Source of the DNA: Actinomadura coerulea
GTDB lineage: Bacteria; Actinomycetota; Actinomycetes; Streptosporangiales; Streptosporangiaceae
Direction of reading: 5' to 3'
Assembly: GCF_014208105.1 (NCBI RefSeq)
Contig: NZ_JACHMQ010000001.1
Coordinates: forward strand, 930,001-994,000
DNA: 64,000 nucleotides
The notes under the pieces were generated by a model. It had not been told where the DNA came from, did not search any database, and was given only the letters and a program-made list of their open reading frames with translations. Shown here piece by piece: positions 26,163 through 34,559 of the stretch (the stretch's first letter is position 1; each line of letters opens with the position of its first letter). A program made the translations under genes and the position numbers.

Positions 26163-26657
26163 GTGCGCCTTTCCTCCAGCCTTCCGCCCGCCGGGTTCAC
26201 CCGCGGCGAGCCCCGGCCGCCCGTCCGCCGTCCGAGCCGCCTGTCGGTGGTCGCCGCGGCGCTCGCCCTCGTCGCGGGGCTCTTCCTCGTCATCGCCTAC
26301 GGGACGACGCGGGTCGCGCCGGCCCGCCCGGCGGACGGCGTCTCCACTCCGGCACCGTCCGCCAGTGCCGCGCCCGCCTCCTCGCCGCCGCCGGGGCGGG
26401 ACGTGGCCGAGCCCCGCGTCAATCCGTCCCGCCACCACGCCGGGAAGAAGAAGCGGGCCCACCGCCGCGAGCACGCCGCCGTCTCGCCGCGCCGGCACCA
26501 CCGCCCCGTGCGGCGGCACCACCGGCCCGCGGCGCGCAAACCGCCGCGGGCCCGCCACGCGCCCTCGTGGGTCTCGGGCGAGTGCAAGCGGCGCTTCCCC
26601 TACGATCCGGCCCGGGGCGCCGCCTGCGTCGGCGCCCTGACCGGCGCGTTCGGCTGA
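26163..26657 (+). CDS. Membrane-anchored protein with His/Arg-rich basic tail
   Basis: About 164 residues: a basic N-terminus, one membrane segment (LSVVAAALALVAGLFLVIAYG), a Pro/Ser/Ala linker, then a strongly basic stretch rich in His, Arg and Lys and a Cys-containing end (SGECKRRFPYDPARGAACVG). A -10-like TATCAT lies at 26154-26159, close to GTG 26163; a GTG at 26103 would add 20 residues. The tail may bind nucleic acid, polyphosphate or metal; this is inference. It stops 8 bases from the convergent Clp-N gene. Confidence 0.6.
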   Translation: MRLSSSLPPAGFTRGEPRPPVRRPSRLSVVAAALALVAGLFLVIAYGTTRVAPARPADGVSTPAPSASAAPASSPPPGRDVAEPRVNPSRHHAGKKKRAHRREHAAVSPRRHHRPVRRHHRPAARKPPRARHAPSWVSGECKRRFPYDPARGAACVGALTGAFG

Positions 26658-26665
26658 CCGCCGGG

Positions 26666-27223
26666 TCAGGCCGCCTTCGCGGTCAGCAGGCGGCGCACCT
26701 CGGCGCGCAGTTCCTCGACGTCCACCCCGGCCTCGGTGGCGAGCCGCGCCGACAGGAAGCCACCGTCGTGCAGGACGCCGAGCAGGAGGTGCCCGCTGCG
26801 GATCTCCTTCTGGCCGAGCCGGATCGCGTGCCGCAGGCTCAGTTCCAGCGCCTTCTTGGCCTGGGGCGTGAAGGGGATGTGCCCCCGGCGGAACCGGTCG
26901 CTCTTTCCGGCCGGCACGTCGAGGGCGCCCTCGCCGAAGCTCTGCTCGGTGGCCTCGCGGACGGCGTCCAGGTCGATCCCGATGCTGCGCAGGGCGTCGG
27001 AGTCGAGGACGTCGCCGCCCGCCCGGTTGGCGCGGACGATCCGGGCGCGCAGGTCGTCCGGGGCGAGCCCGTGCTCGCGCAGCACGCGTCCCGTGGCGTC
27101 CTCGGCGCCCGCCAGGACGAGCAGGACGTGCTCGGTGCCGATGTGGCGGTCGCGCAGCGCCCGCGCCTCCGCCTGGGCCCCGGTGACCGCCTGCCGCGCG
27201 TCCGCGGTGAAACGCTCGAACAT
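26666..27223 (-). CDS. Clp N-terminal-domain protein
   Basis: The 185-residue protein has two Clp-N repeats (MFERFTADARQAVTGAQAEA and, from about residue 115, FTPQAKKALELSLRHAIRLG with IRSGHLLLGVL) but no AAA ATPase modules. Clp-N repeats bind substrates or adaptors in ClpC/ClpA; alone they may act as an adaptor or decoy. It begins three bases after the HTH gene, within the same minus-strand operon, so both are under the operator at 27464-27506. Confidence 0.9.
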   Translation of the reverse strand: MFERFTADARQAVTGAQAEARALRDRHIGTEHVLLVLAGAEDATGRVLREHGLAPDDLRARIVRANRAGGDVLDSDALRSIGIDLDAVREATEQSFGEGALDVPAGKSDRFRRGHIPFTPQAKKALELSLRHAIRLGQKEIRSGHLLLGVLHDGGFLSARLATEAGVDVEELRAEVRRLLTAKAA

Positions 27224-27226
27224 CCT

Positions 27227-27460
27227 CTACTGCTCCTTCTTGAGTAGGCGGCGGCCGGAGCCGTGCTTCTTGTGGACGGCCTGCCGGCTCACGCCGAGGC
27301 AGACCGCGATCTCCTGCCAGGACCAGCCCTGGTCGCGGGCGCTGGCGACCTGCAGCGCCTCCAGCCTCTCGGCCAGCTCGCGCAGCGCGCGCACCGCCCG
27401 CAGCCCCACCGCCGGATCCCGGCTGCTCGCCTCCTGGGCGAGCGTCACTCCATCGCTCAT
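27227..27460 (-). CDS. Small helix-turn-helix regulator paired with Clp-N protein
   Basis: The 77-residue protein consists of a helix (DPAVGLRAVRALRELAERLEALQ) followed by a helix-turn-helix GWSWQEIAVCLGVSRQAVHKKH and a basic end. This pairing with a Clp-N protein is frequent in actinobacteria. ATG 27460 lies 6 bases after a -10 element TACATT, giving a leaderless message; a longer start at 27499 would overlap the promoter. The operator overlapping this promoter suggests it represses itself. Confidence 0.82.
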   Translation of the reverse strand: MSDGVTLAQEASSRDPAVGLRAVRALRELAERLEALQVASARDQGWSWQEIAVCLGVSRQAVHKKHGSGRRLLKKEQ

Positions 27461-27463
27461 GCT

Positions 27464-27506
27464 GTCAATGTAGGTTGACACTGGGATCGTGTCAACCAAT
27501 GTTGAC
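27464..27506 (-). promoter_or_regulatory. Leaderless promoter inside a four-half-site operator
   Basis: On the minus strand TTGACA (27495-27490), 17 bases and TACATT (27472-27467) make a near-consensus promoter. GGTTGACAC (27473-27481) and GTGTCAACC (27489-27497) are a perfect 9-bp inverted repeat with a 7-base spacer; outer half-sites GTCAAT (27464-27469) and GTTGAC (27501-27506) complete a 43-bp pseudo-palindrome. Binding by the adjacent HTH protein is inferred. Confidence 0.8.
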
Positions 27507-27517
27507 GCCTTCGAGGG

Positions 27518-28537
27518 TCAGCGCACGGCCAGCAGCGTGGTGAGCAGGTCGTCCAGGCTCACCAGGCCGGCGACGCGGCCGTCCGACGCGACGGCGAGGC
27601 CGAGGTGGCTGTGGCTCGCCTTCAGGACGGCGACCGCCTCGCCGACGGGTGTGCCGACCGGCAGCGCCGGAACGGGGTGCGCCAGGTCCCCGGCGGGGGT
27701 GGCGCGGCCCCGCGCGCGGGCCACGAAGGCGTCCCGGACGTGCACCATGCGGGCCTGCCCGGGCCGCCCGGCGCCCCGCAGCATGAGCCGGATGTGGCCG
27801 GTTCGGGCGGAGGCGTCGATGACCTCCTGCGGCGTCGCGGACGGCGGGACCGACACGATGTCGGATACCGGCACGACCAGGCCTGCCAGCGGGGCGCGCG
27901 GCGCGTCGAGGGCGGCGGTGAGCAGCGTCAGCTCGCTCTGGCCGATCAGCCCCAGCCGCCGCGACTCCTGGGCGATGCTGCGCAGCTGCTCGGGGGTGCG
28001 CGACACCTCGCGCGAGTCGGCGGGGCGGACGCCCACCAGCCGCAGCAGCAGGTTCGTGGCGCCGTTCAGCGCCGCCAGCACCGGCCGCACCACGGTGGCG
28101 AACGCGCGGAAGGGCAGGCCGAGCACGCTCGCCGAGCGCTCCGGGTCGGCGATCGCCCACGACTTCGGCGCCATCTCGCCGACGACCATGTGCAGGAACG
28201 TCACGAGCGCCAGGGCCAGCACGAACGCGACGGCGTGCGCCGCCCCCTCCGGCAGCCCGGCGGCGTGGAACAGCGGCGTGAGGGTCCCCGCGAACACCGG
28301 CTCGGACACCAGGCCGAGGCCGAGCGAGCACATCGTGATGCCGAGCTGCGCGCCCGCGAGGGTCAGCGACAGCTCGTCGATCCCCGCGACCGCCGCGCCC
28401 GCGCCCCGCCCGCCGCGCGCGGCGGCCCGCTCCAGCCGCGGCCTCCGCGCCGCCACCAGCGCGAACTCGGTGGCGACGAAGAACCCGTTGCCCGCCAGCA
28501 GCGCCAGCGTGACCGGTGCGCCCAGCCCGAGGTTCAC
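27518..28537 (-). CDS. CNNM/HlyC-CorC-family membrane protein (second of two)
   Basis: The 339-residue protein has a DUF21/CNNM transmembrane domain (residues 1-180; GNGFFVATEFALVAARR and the conserved VGEMAPKSWAI) and a CBS pair (about 205-335). Relatives act in Mg2+ or Co2+ efflux and are often annotated as hemolysin-like. It lacks the CorC_HlyC C-terminal domain that its partner carries. GTG 28537 overlaps the upstream gene by GTGA, so both are translated together. Confidence 0.87.
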   Translation of the reverse strand: MNLGLGAPVTLALLAGNGFFVATEFALVAARRPRLERAAARGGRGAGAAVAGIDELSLTLAGAQLGITMCSLGLGLVSEPVFAGTLTPLFHAAGLPEGAAHAVAFVLALALVTFLHMVVGEMAPKSWAIADPERSASVLGLPFRAFATVVRPVLAALNGATNLLLRLVGVRPADSREVSRTPEQLRSIAQESRRLGLIGQSELTLLTAALDAPRAPLAGLVVPVSDIVSVPPSATPQEVIDASARTGHIRLMLRGAGRPGQARMVHVRDAFVARARGRATPAGDLAHPVPALPVGTPVGEAVAVLKASHSHLGLAVASDGRVAGLVSLDDLLTTLLAVR

Positions 28538-29859
28538 CCGTCCTCCTCCACGGTGCGGATGCGGATCAGCTCCGGCACGTGCCGGTGGATGGTCAGGACC
28601 TCCACCACGGCGGTGCGGGCCGGTTCGTCCAGCCGGGTCGGCGCCAGCCCCACCCGGACGACGTCGCCCGGGCGCGCGACCCGGCCGAGCCGCTTCATCA
28701 GCAGCCCCGCGACGGTCTCGTAGTCGCCCTCGGGCAGCGCGATGCCGGTCTCGTGGGCGACCTCGTCCATCCGCAGCCCCGCGTCCGTCGTCCACCACTC
28801 GCCGCTGCGGATCGCGAGGTCCTCGCCCGGCTCGTTCTCGTCGGCGATCTCCCCGACCAGTTCCTCGGCGACGTCCTCCCAGGTGAGAATGCCGGCGAAG
28901 CCGCCGTACTCGTCCACCACGCAGGCGAGGGGCTCGCCGGCGCCCCGCAGCCGCAGTACCACCTCCGGCAGCGACAGCGACGAGGGCAGCAGCAGCGCCG
29001 GCCGGGCGAGCGCGCGGACCTCGGTGCGGGCGGCGGCGTCCGGGCCGAGCGCGACCAGCTCCTTCAGCCCGACGACCCCGACCACGTCGTCGACCCCCTC
29101 GCCGAGGACGGGGTAGCGGGTGTGCCCGCTCGCCGCGATCACGTCGCCCAGCTCGGCGGCGCGCGCCGCGGCCGGCACGGTCACCACGTCGACGCGGGGC
29201 ACCATGACCTCCTCGGCGTCCCGCTCGGAGAACGCCAGGGCCCGCTCCAGCAGGTCGGCGTGGCCCGCCTGGAGCTGCTCCCCGGACTCGCCGATCATGT
29301 GCCCGAGCTCCTCCAGCGTCGCGCCGTGCCGCAGCTCCTCCACCGGCTCGATGCCCACCGCGCGGACGAGCCGGTTCGCGGACACGTCGAACAGCCTGAT
29401 CAGCGGGCCCGCCGCGGTCAGGTAGACCAGGGTGGACCCGGCCAGCGCGCGGGCCAGCCGCTCCGCCCGCGCCAGCGCGAGGTTCTTGGGGAACAGCTCG
29501 CCCAGCAGCATCTGGATCACGGTGGCCAGCACGAACCCGAGCGCGACCGCCACCCCGCCGGACGCCGCGTCCGGGACCCCGCCCGCGCGCAGCACAGGCG
29601 CGAGCAGGTCGGCCAGGGCCGGTTTGGCGATGAAGCCCACCACCAGCGCGGTGACCGTGATGCCGAGCTGCGCGCCCGACAGCATGAACGAGAGCCGCCC
29701 CATCACCCGGACCGCGCGCCCCGCGGCCCGGTCGCCCTCGGCCGCCCGCTGGTCGAGCGCCGGGCGGTCCGCGGTGACGAACGCGAACTCCTGCGCCACG
29801 AAGTAGCCGGTCGCGGCGGTCAGCACGAGGACGGCCAGCAGTCCGAGCGCGGCGTTCAA
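28534..29859 (-). CDS. CNNM/CorC-family membrane protein with C-terminal transporter-associated domain
   Basis: The 441-residue protein contains DUF21 helices (1-190; VAQEFAFVTADR, LGELFPKNLALA), two CBS motifs (about 205-335; VMVPRVDVVTVP, VVDEYGGFAGILTWEDV) and the CorC_HlyC domain (about 350-435; LEGDYETVAGLLM-like). The start is TTG 29859 with GAGGAGGA upstream. Its partner follows with a 4-base overlap. Paired CNNM proteins probably form a heteromeric cation transporter or regulator. Confidence 0.88.
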   Translation of the reverse strand: MNAALGLLAVLVLTAATGYFVAQEFAFVTADRPALDQRAAEGDRAAGRAVRVMGRLSFMLSGAQLGITVTALVVGFIAKPALADLLAPVLRAGGVPDAASGGVAVALGFVLATVIQMLLGELFPKNLALARAERLARALAGSTLVYLTAAGPLIRLFDVSANRLVRAVGIEPVEELRHGATLEELGHMIGESGEQLQAGHADLLERALAFSERDAEEVMVPRVDVVTVPAAARAAELGDVIAASGHTRYPVLGEGVDDVVGVVGLKELVALGPDAAARTEVRALARPALLLPSSLSLPEVVLRLRGAGEPLACVVDEYGGFAGILTWEDVAEELVGEIADENEPGEDLAIRSGEWWTTDAGLRMDEVAHETGIALPEGDYETVAGLLMKRLGRVARPGDVVRVGLAPTRLDEPARTAVVEVLTIHRHVPELIRIRTVEEDG

Positions 29860-29964
29860 CCGGGAATCCTCCTCACGCGCGGCGTCTTCGAGGTCCCTCC
29901 TACCCCCGCCCGGGCCGTCCCTCCCCGGGGCGCGGGACGGTTATCGACCGCTCTGTGTGGAATG

Positions 29965-30013
29965 AACCACAGTGCAGGCGAATCACAGTGCAGGCCGAAC
30001 CACAGTGCAGGCG
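29965..30013 (+). repeat. Three direct repeats of 16-17 bp upstream of the MBL gene
   Basis: AACCACAGTGCAGGCG (29965-29980), AATCACAGTGCAGGCCG (29981-29997) and AACCACAGTGCAGGCG (29998-30013) share CACAGTGCAGG and sit head to tail. They end 34 bases ahead of the ATG at 30048. The period (16-17 bp) is close to 1.5 helix turns. They may be a regulatory array; no function is known. Confidence 0.75.
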
Positions 30014-30047
30014 AAGAGGCCGGGGCCACGACCGCGAGGGGGCGCCC

Positions 30048-31007
30048 ATGCCGAGACCGTTCGCGTCGTCCGCGGACCTCAGCGGCAAGACGCAGACGCT
30101 GGAGGTCCTCGCCGACGGGGTGTACGCGCTGACGGCCGAGGGCGACCCGAACGTGGGAGCGGTCGAGGGCGAGGACTTCCTCGTCTGCTTCGAGGCCCTC
30201 GCCACGCCCGCCGCAGCGCGCGACTGGCTCGCCGTGCTGCGCGAGCACACCGACAAGCCCATCCGCTACCTCGTGCTCTCCCACTACCACGCCGTGCGGA
30301 CGCTGGGCGCGAGCGCGTTCGGAGCCCCGGTGGTCGTCGCGCACGACCTGACGCGCGCGCTCATCGCCGAGCGCGGCAAGCAGGACTGGGAGTCGGAGTA
30401 CGGCCGGATGCCGCGGTTGTTCAAGGACCCGGACGGCATTCCGGGGCTCACCTGGCCGACCGCGACGTTCTCCGGCACCCTCACCATCGACCTCGGCGGC
30501 GACCGCGGCGACCTCGACCTCGCCTACTGCGGGCGCGGCCACACCGAGGGCGACATCGTGGCGTGGCTGCCCCGGCACCGGATCCTGTTCGCCGGCGACC
30601 TGGTGGAGACCCAGGCCGCGCTCTACACCGGCGACGCGTTCCACCGCGAGTGGGCGTCCGGCACGCTCGACCACGTCCACTCCTTCGGGGCCGAGACCCT
30701 CGTCGGCGGGCGCGGCGCCGTCGCGCACGGCCGCGACGCCGTGCGGGCCGCCGTCGGGCAGACCCGCGACTTCCTCACCACGATGATCGGCGAGGTCGAA
30801 CGGGTCCGGCGGGAGGGCGGCGCGCTCAGGGACGCGTTCGCCGCCGTCCACGCGGCGCTCGCCCCCGCCTACGGCGGCTGGCCGATCTTCGAGCACTGCC
30901 TGCCCTTCGACGTCTCCCGCCTCTGGGACGAGCTGGACGGCGTCGAACGCCCCCGCATCTGGACCGTCGAGCGCGACCGCGAGGTCTGGGCGGAGCTGCA
31001 GGACTAG
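30048..31007 (+). CDS. Metallo-beta-lactamase-fold protein with altered metal motif
   Basis: The 319-residue protein has the MBL fold: strand pairs at the start, GRGHTEGDIVAWLP for the third His and FAGDLVE for the bridging Asp. The first metal motif HxHxDH reads H79-Y-H81-A-V83-R84, so the Asp and the fourth His are replaced. It may bind one metal only or be inactive. ATG 30048 is supported by its position after the leader repeats. Overall pattern resembles quinoprotein-relay-type MBL hydrolases. Confidence 0.78.
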   Translation: MPRPFASSADLSGKTQTLEVLADGVYALTAEGDPNVGAVEGEDFLVCFEALATPAAARDWLAVLREHTDKPIRYLVLSHYHAVRTLGASAFGAPVVVAHDLTRALIAERGKQDWESEYGRMPRLFKDPDGIPGLTWPTATFSGTLTIDLGGDRGDLDLAYCGRGHTEGDIVAWLPRHRILFAGDLVETQAALYTGDAFHREWASGTLDHVHSFGAETLVGGRGAVAHGRDAVRAAVGQTRDFLTTMIGEVERVRREGGALRDAFAAVHAALAPAYGGWPIFEHCLPFDVSRLWDELDGVERPRIWTVERDREVWAELQD

Positions 31008-31138
31008 CCGGTACCAGGGGAGGGATGCCCAGCGACGGCAGGAAAGTCCGGATCTCGTGACGAAGCCGAGAGGGCCGGGCCCGCGTGGAAGGCTCGTAAC
31101 CGCCCGGCACAGGGTTCCCGACGCGGAGGGGAGTGGCG

Positions 31139-32143
31139 ATGACCGAGCGATACCGTCCCCGCCCGGTGTTCGATCCCGGCATCGGCGACGAGGAGCGCGC
31201 CCTGCTGGCCGCCGCGCCCGAGCGGCTCGTCCCTGCCTGCCTGCCCGCCCCGGCGCCCCCGCGGCTGCGCACCGCCACGGTCGCGGCGCGGCTGGTATGG
31301 ATCCCCGCGTTCGCGCTGTTCTACGGCGTCCTGCCGGGCGGATGGCTGCGCGTGTGCTTCGTCGGCTCGCTGGACGACGACGAACTGGTGGGCGGCGCGG
31401 TGCGCTGGGGGCGGCTTCCCGTGCTCGCGATGATGCTCACCCCGGCCGTGCAGGTCCTCCTGCTGCTGCTCGGCCAGGTGGAGGCCGCCCTCGCCCTCGC
31501 GGCCGCGAGCTTCGCCGCCTGGGTCGCCGGGGCGCTGCGCTACGTCCGGGAGCCCGCCGCCGCCCGCGCCGCGCGCGAGCACCACGGCCGCTACCTGCTG
31601 CCGGCCGACTTCGACCAGGCCTCCCGCGGGCTGCTCGTCCGCGCCCAGCATGCGGTGGACGCCGTGCTCGGGTCGCGGGCGCACGGCGCCGGGCTGCTCG
31701 ACGACATCAACAACTCGGTCGTCCTGCCGCGCCAGGAGTGGGCGATCGCGGGCGCCCTCGCCGAGCACACGCGGCTGCGCCGGGAGCGCCGCGCCCAGCG
31801 GCCGGAACGCCTCTCGGCGCGCGTCCGGGCCCTGCTGGAACCGCAGGACCGCGCCCTGGAACTGTCGGTCCGCTCGGTCACCGGGCGGATCGAGGCGCTG
31901 GAGGCCTACGCCCGCCGGGCGGGCGAGGCCGACGACGCCTACCACGAGGCCGGCGTCCTGCAGGGGCTGCCCGAGCAGAACGCCCGCTACCGGGACCTGC
32001 TCGCGAGCACCGTCGGGGACGCGATGGCGGGCGAGGAGATCCGCGGGATGGCCGAGGACGCCCGCCGGGCCGAGCTGGCGCTGCGCGAGCGCGTCGCCGG
32101 CGCCGTGCGGGCCGGGCACGAGCTCGGCGCGCCGCCCGCCTGA
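31139..32143 (+). CDS. Two-helix membrane protein with long coiled-coil tail
   Basis: This 334-residue protein has a Pro-rich N-terminus, two membrane segments (about residues 48-68 and 93-140) and a C-terminal half of charged alpha-helices (LRRERRAQRPERLSARVRAL, EALEAYARRAGEADD), probably coiled coil on the cytoplasmic side. ATG 31139 is used because GGAGGGGA precedes it. No named family is recognised. It ends 6 bases before the convergent channel gene. Confidence 0.72.
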   Translation: MTERYRPRPVFDPGIGDEERALLAAAPERLVPACLPAPAPPRLRTATVAARLVWIPAFALFYGVLPGGWLRVCFVGSLDDDELVGGAVRWGRLPVLAMMLTPAVQVLLLLLGQVEAALALAAASFAAWVAGALRYVREPAAARAAREHHGRYLLPADFDQASRGLLVRAQHAVDAVLGSRAHGAGLLDDINNSVVLPRQEWAIAGALAEHTRLRRERRAQRPERLSARVRALLEPQDRALELSVRSVTGRIEALEAYARRAGEADDAYHEAGVLQGLPEQNARYRDLLASTVGDAMAGEEIRGMAEDARRAELALRERVAGAVRAGHELGAPPA

Positions 32144-32149
32144 TCCCGC

Positions 32150-34027
32150 TCAGCTCTCGGCGAGCACGATGACGCGGTCGTCGGCCGAGAGCGTCAGCGG
32201 CGCCGTCTTCTCCGGGTTCAGCACCACCCCGTAGCCGGGCGGCTCGTGGAACCGCTCCGTCAGGCGGTAGCCGAGCGCGACCTCGCCGCGCCGCCGCGCG
32301 GCCTCGATGAGCGTCGCGAAGTCGGCCTCGGCGCCCGGCGCCAGGTAGTCGCAGGCCGGCTTGAGGTAGATCTCCGAGCCGGCCGGGTCGAGCAGGTCGG
32401 CGAACACCTCGTACAGGTGCCGGTTCTCGCTCAGCTGGGTCAGCATCAGGCTGATCAGCTTCTCGCTGACCACGAAGTCGTCGGCCTTGGTGACCTGCGC
32501 GATCTCCCGGTTGGCGTCATCGTTGATCTCGCTGACGATCGCGAAGGGATCGCCGAGCCCGTCCTCGATGTCGCGCAGGTGCAGCAGCGTGACGAGGGTG
32601 CGGGCGTCGGCGTGCTCCCGGTCGCGCCGGGCGTCCGACAGCACGATGACGCGCTGGAACGAGCCGAGGTCGAGGGACTCCAGCGCCGGCCGCTCGGTCG
32701 GCTCCGCCCGGATGAAGTCGATCTTGAGATTGGTCGCCGGGGGCAGCGCCCCGGTGGGGTCCTCGCGCGGCGCGGCGACCACCAGCGCCGAGTCCGGGGC
32801 GAGGAACTCGTCCAGCAGCTCGATGATCTTCGGTGCGCGGTGGTTCCAGCCGAGCATCAGCGTGCGCTCGGGCACCAGGGGCCGCGGGGTCGCCGTCGTG
32901 ATCGCCGCCTCCCGGACGGGCGGCGCGGGTCCGGTGGCCAGCCGGATCAGCAGGTCGTCCTCCGCCAGGAGGATGATCTCGTCGTCGGCGCGGATCACGG
33001 TGTCCATCGGCGGGTTCAGCAGGACGGCCCCGTCCGCCCGCCGCAGTCCGGACGGGACGCCGAGGTCGTAGGCCGACAGCGACTCCCCGAACGTCATGCC
33101 CGCGAGTGCCGGTTCGGCGCGCATGTAGAACTCGTGGCCGACGAAGTCCAGCAGCTCGGTGCAGACCTGCGACAGCCCCGACTGGCGGTGCGACTGGACG
33201 ATCAGCCGGATCGCCACGTCGTCGGCGTCGATGACGTGCGCGGAGGGGCCGCCCGCGAGCCGCGCGGCGGGCAGGTTGGCCGAGTCGTGCACGGCGGCGA
33301 CCACGTGCGGGCGGCGCCGCCCCCAGGAACGGGCGCCGAGCGACAGCAGCACCTTGATGATGCGGGCGTCGGCCTCGTCGACCTCGGGCGTGACCACCAT
33401 GATGGACCGCGCGGTGCCGGGGCTGACCAGCTCCACGTCCGCGACCTTCAGCGGGTCGCCGGTCCGGCACACGATCCTGGTGCGGCCGAGGTCGCCGACC
33501 CTCGCGCGGATCGCGTCCTCCATCTCGACCTTGTCGCGGTCGGCGAGGATCGCGACGCACGACCTGCGCCGGCTCTGGTTGGCCTCCACCAGCTCCGCCA
33601 CCACGGTGAAGACCTGCTCGGACCAGCCGAGCAGCACCGTGTGGTCGTGCTCGACGATCCGCGACCGGCCCTTGCGCAGCTCGGTGATCTTCGATTCGAG
33701 GCCGGTGGTGAGCACGCCGATGAGCGAGCTGACGATGAAGATCCCGCCGATGGTCGAGACCAGCATCAGGCCGAGGTACGGCGCGGTGCCGGTGTCGTCC
33801 CCCATCGTCCCGGGATCGAGCGTGCGCAGCAGGCTGCGCCAGACCATGCCGGGCCAGTGGCCGTTGGACTCGCTGTCGCCGGGCGCGATCACGACCGCCG
33901 CGGTCGCCACCACCAGCACCAGCGCCCCGGACGCGAGCCCGAGCCAGCCGATGAGGGCGGGCGTCCCTTTCGACATCGTCCGGTCGAACCAGTACCGGAC
34001 CCTGTCCCGCCGCGTCACGCGTGTCAA
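32150..34027 (-). CDS. CASTOR/POLLUX-like ion-channel protein with RCK/TrkA-N domains
   Basis: The 625-residue protein has two hydrophobic segments near the N-terminus (IGWLGLASGALVLVVATAAVV, 26-46; LMLVSTIGGIFIVSSLIGVL, 87-106) flanking a possible pore loop, followed by two cytosolic RCK-like NAD-binding units starting at HTVLLGWSEQVFTVV (129) and RTLMLGWNHRAPKII (about 386). This matches the CASTOR/POLLUX family of cation channels in plants and bacteria. The start is taken as TTG 34027; GTG 34018 is close and also possible. Ion selectivity is not visible. Confidence 0.82.
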   Translation of the reverse strand: MTRVTRRDRVRYWFDRTMSKGTPALIGWLGLASGALVLVVATAAVVIAPGDSESNGHWPGMVWRSLLRTLDPGTMGDDTGTAPYLGLMLVSTIGGIFIVSSLIGVLTTGLESKITELRKGRSRIVEHDHTVLLGWSEQVFTVVAELVEANQSRRRSCVAILADRDKVEMEDAIRARVGDLGRTRIVCRTGDPLKVADVELVSPGTARSIMVVTPEVDEADARIIKVLLSLGARSWGRRRPHVVAAVHDSANLPAARLAGGPSAHVIDADDVAIRLIVQSHRQSGLSQVCTELLDFVGHEFYMRAEPALAGMTFGESLSAYDLGVPSGLRRADGAVLLNPPMDTVIRADDEIILLAEDDLLIRLATGPAPPVREAAITTATPRPLVPERTLMLGWNHRAPKIIELLDEFLAPDSALVVAAPREDPTGALPPATNLKIDFIRAEPTERPALESLDLGSFQRVIVLSDARRDREHADARTLVTLLHLRDIEDGLGDPFAIVSEINDDANREIAQVTKADDFVVSEKLISLMLTQLSENRHLYEVFADLLDPAGSEIYLKPACDYLAPGAEADFATLIEAARRRGEVALGYRLTERFHEPPGYGVVLNPEKTAPLTLSADDRVIVLAES

Positions 34028-34139
34028 CGGGCCGCCCCCTCCGCCGTCGCCCCCGGCGCCAGCTTATTGTGTTGTCTCGCGCCATTACTGGCATTCTCTC
34101 CCGCAATGGGGGGAGGATTTGCCCGATGCGCACGCAAGA

Positions 34140-34173
34140 GGGGCCGGGACGCGGATAAATCCGCCCCGGCCCC
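34140..34173. terminator. Bidirectional hairpin terminator after lsr2
   Basis: GGGGCCGGG (34140-34148) pairs with CCCGGCCCC (34165-34173), and inside GCGGA pairs with TCCGC around TAAA, with only AC bulged. It lies 40 bases past the lsr2 stop on the minus strand. Confidence 0.8.
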
Positions 34174-34212
34174 TCGCCGCGCGCCGGAACACCGCCGGCC
34201 GCGCGGCGTCCG

Positions 34213-34542
34213 CTAGTGCGCGGCTTCGTACTGCTCGATCACATTGGCGGGGATACGGCCCCGCTCATTGACCTTGATGCCGCGGTTCTTCGCCCACTCG
34301 CGAATCTCGGCGGAGCGCTCGCGGCTGCCCGCGGTGCGCGTCCCGCGGCCGCCCCGGCCCGCGGCCTTGCGCGCCTTGCGGGCGCCGGCCACGAACGGCT
34401 CCAGGCCGCTGCGGAGCTTGGCGGCGTTCTTCTTGCTCAGGTCGATCTCATAAGACGTGCCGTCGATGGAAAAGCTGACGGTCTCGTCGGCCTCTCCGCC
34501 GTCGATGTCGTCCACGAGAAGGACTTCGACCTTCTGTGCCAT
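34213..34542 (-). CDS. lsr2: Lsr2 nucleoid protein, canonical copy
   Basis: The 109-residue xenogeneic silencer binds AT-rich DNA. The N-terminal dimer domain (VEVLLVDDIDGGEADETVSF, with YEIDLSKKNAAKLR) and C-terminal DNA-binding domain (IREWAKNRGIKVNERGRIPANV) are complete, with the minor-groove motif R94-G95-R96. It is read after the second lsr2 copy, 17 bases downstream, with GAGGGAG before its ATG. The linker is Gly/Arg-rich, a usual Lsr2 feature. Confidence 0.95.
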   Translation of the reverse strand: MAQKVEVLLVDDIDGGEADETVSFSIDGTSYEIDLSKKNAAKLRSGLEPFVAGARKARKAAGRGGRGTRTAGSRERSAEIREWAKNRGIKVNERGRIPANVIEQYEAAH

Positions 34543-34559
34543 GCGGGGACTCCCTCTAG

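Noticed and set aside
31024..31059. 11-codon ORF before the coiled-coil membrane gene
   Set aside because: Ribosome-site-like GGGGAGGG directly abuts the ATG; spacing is zero, so translation is unlikely.
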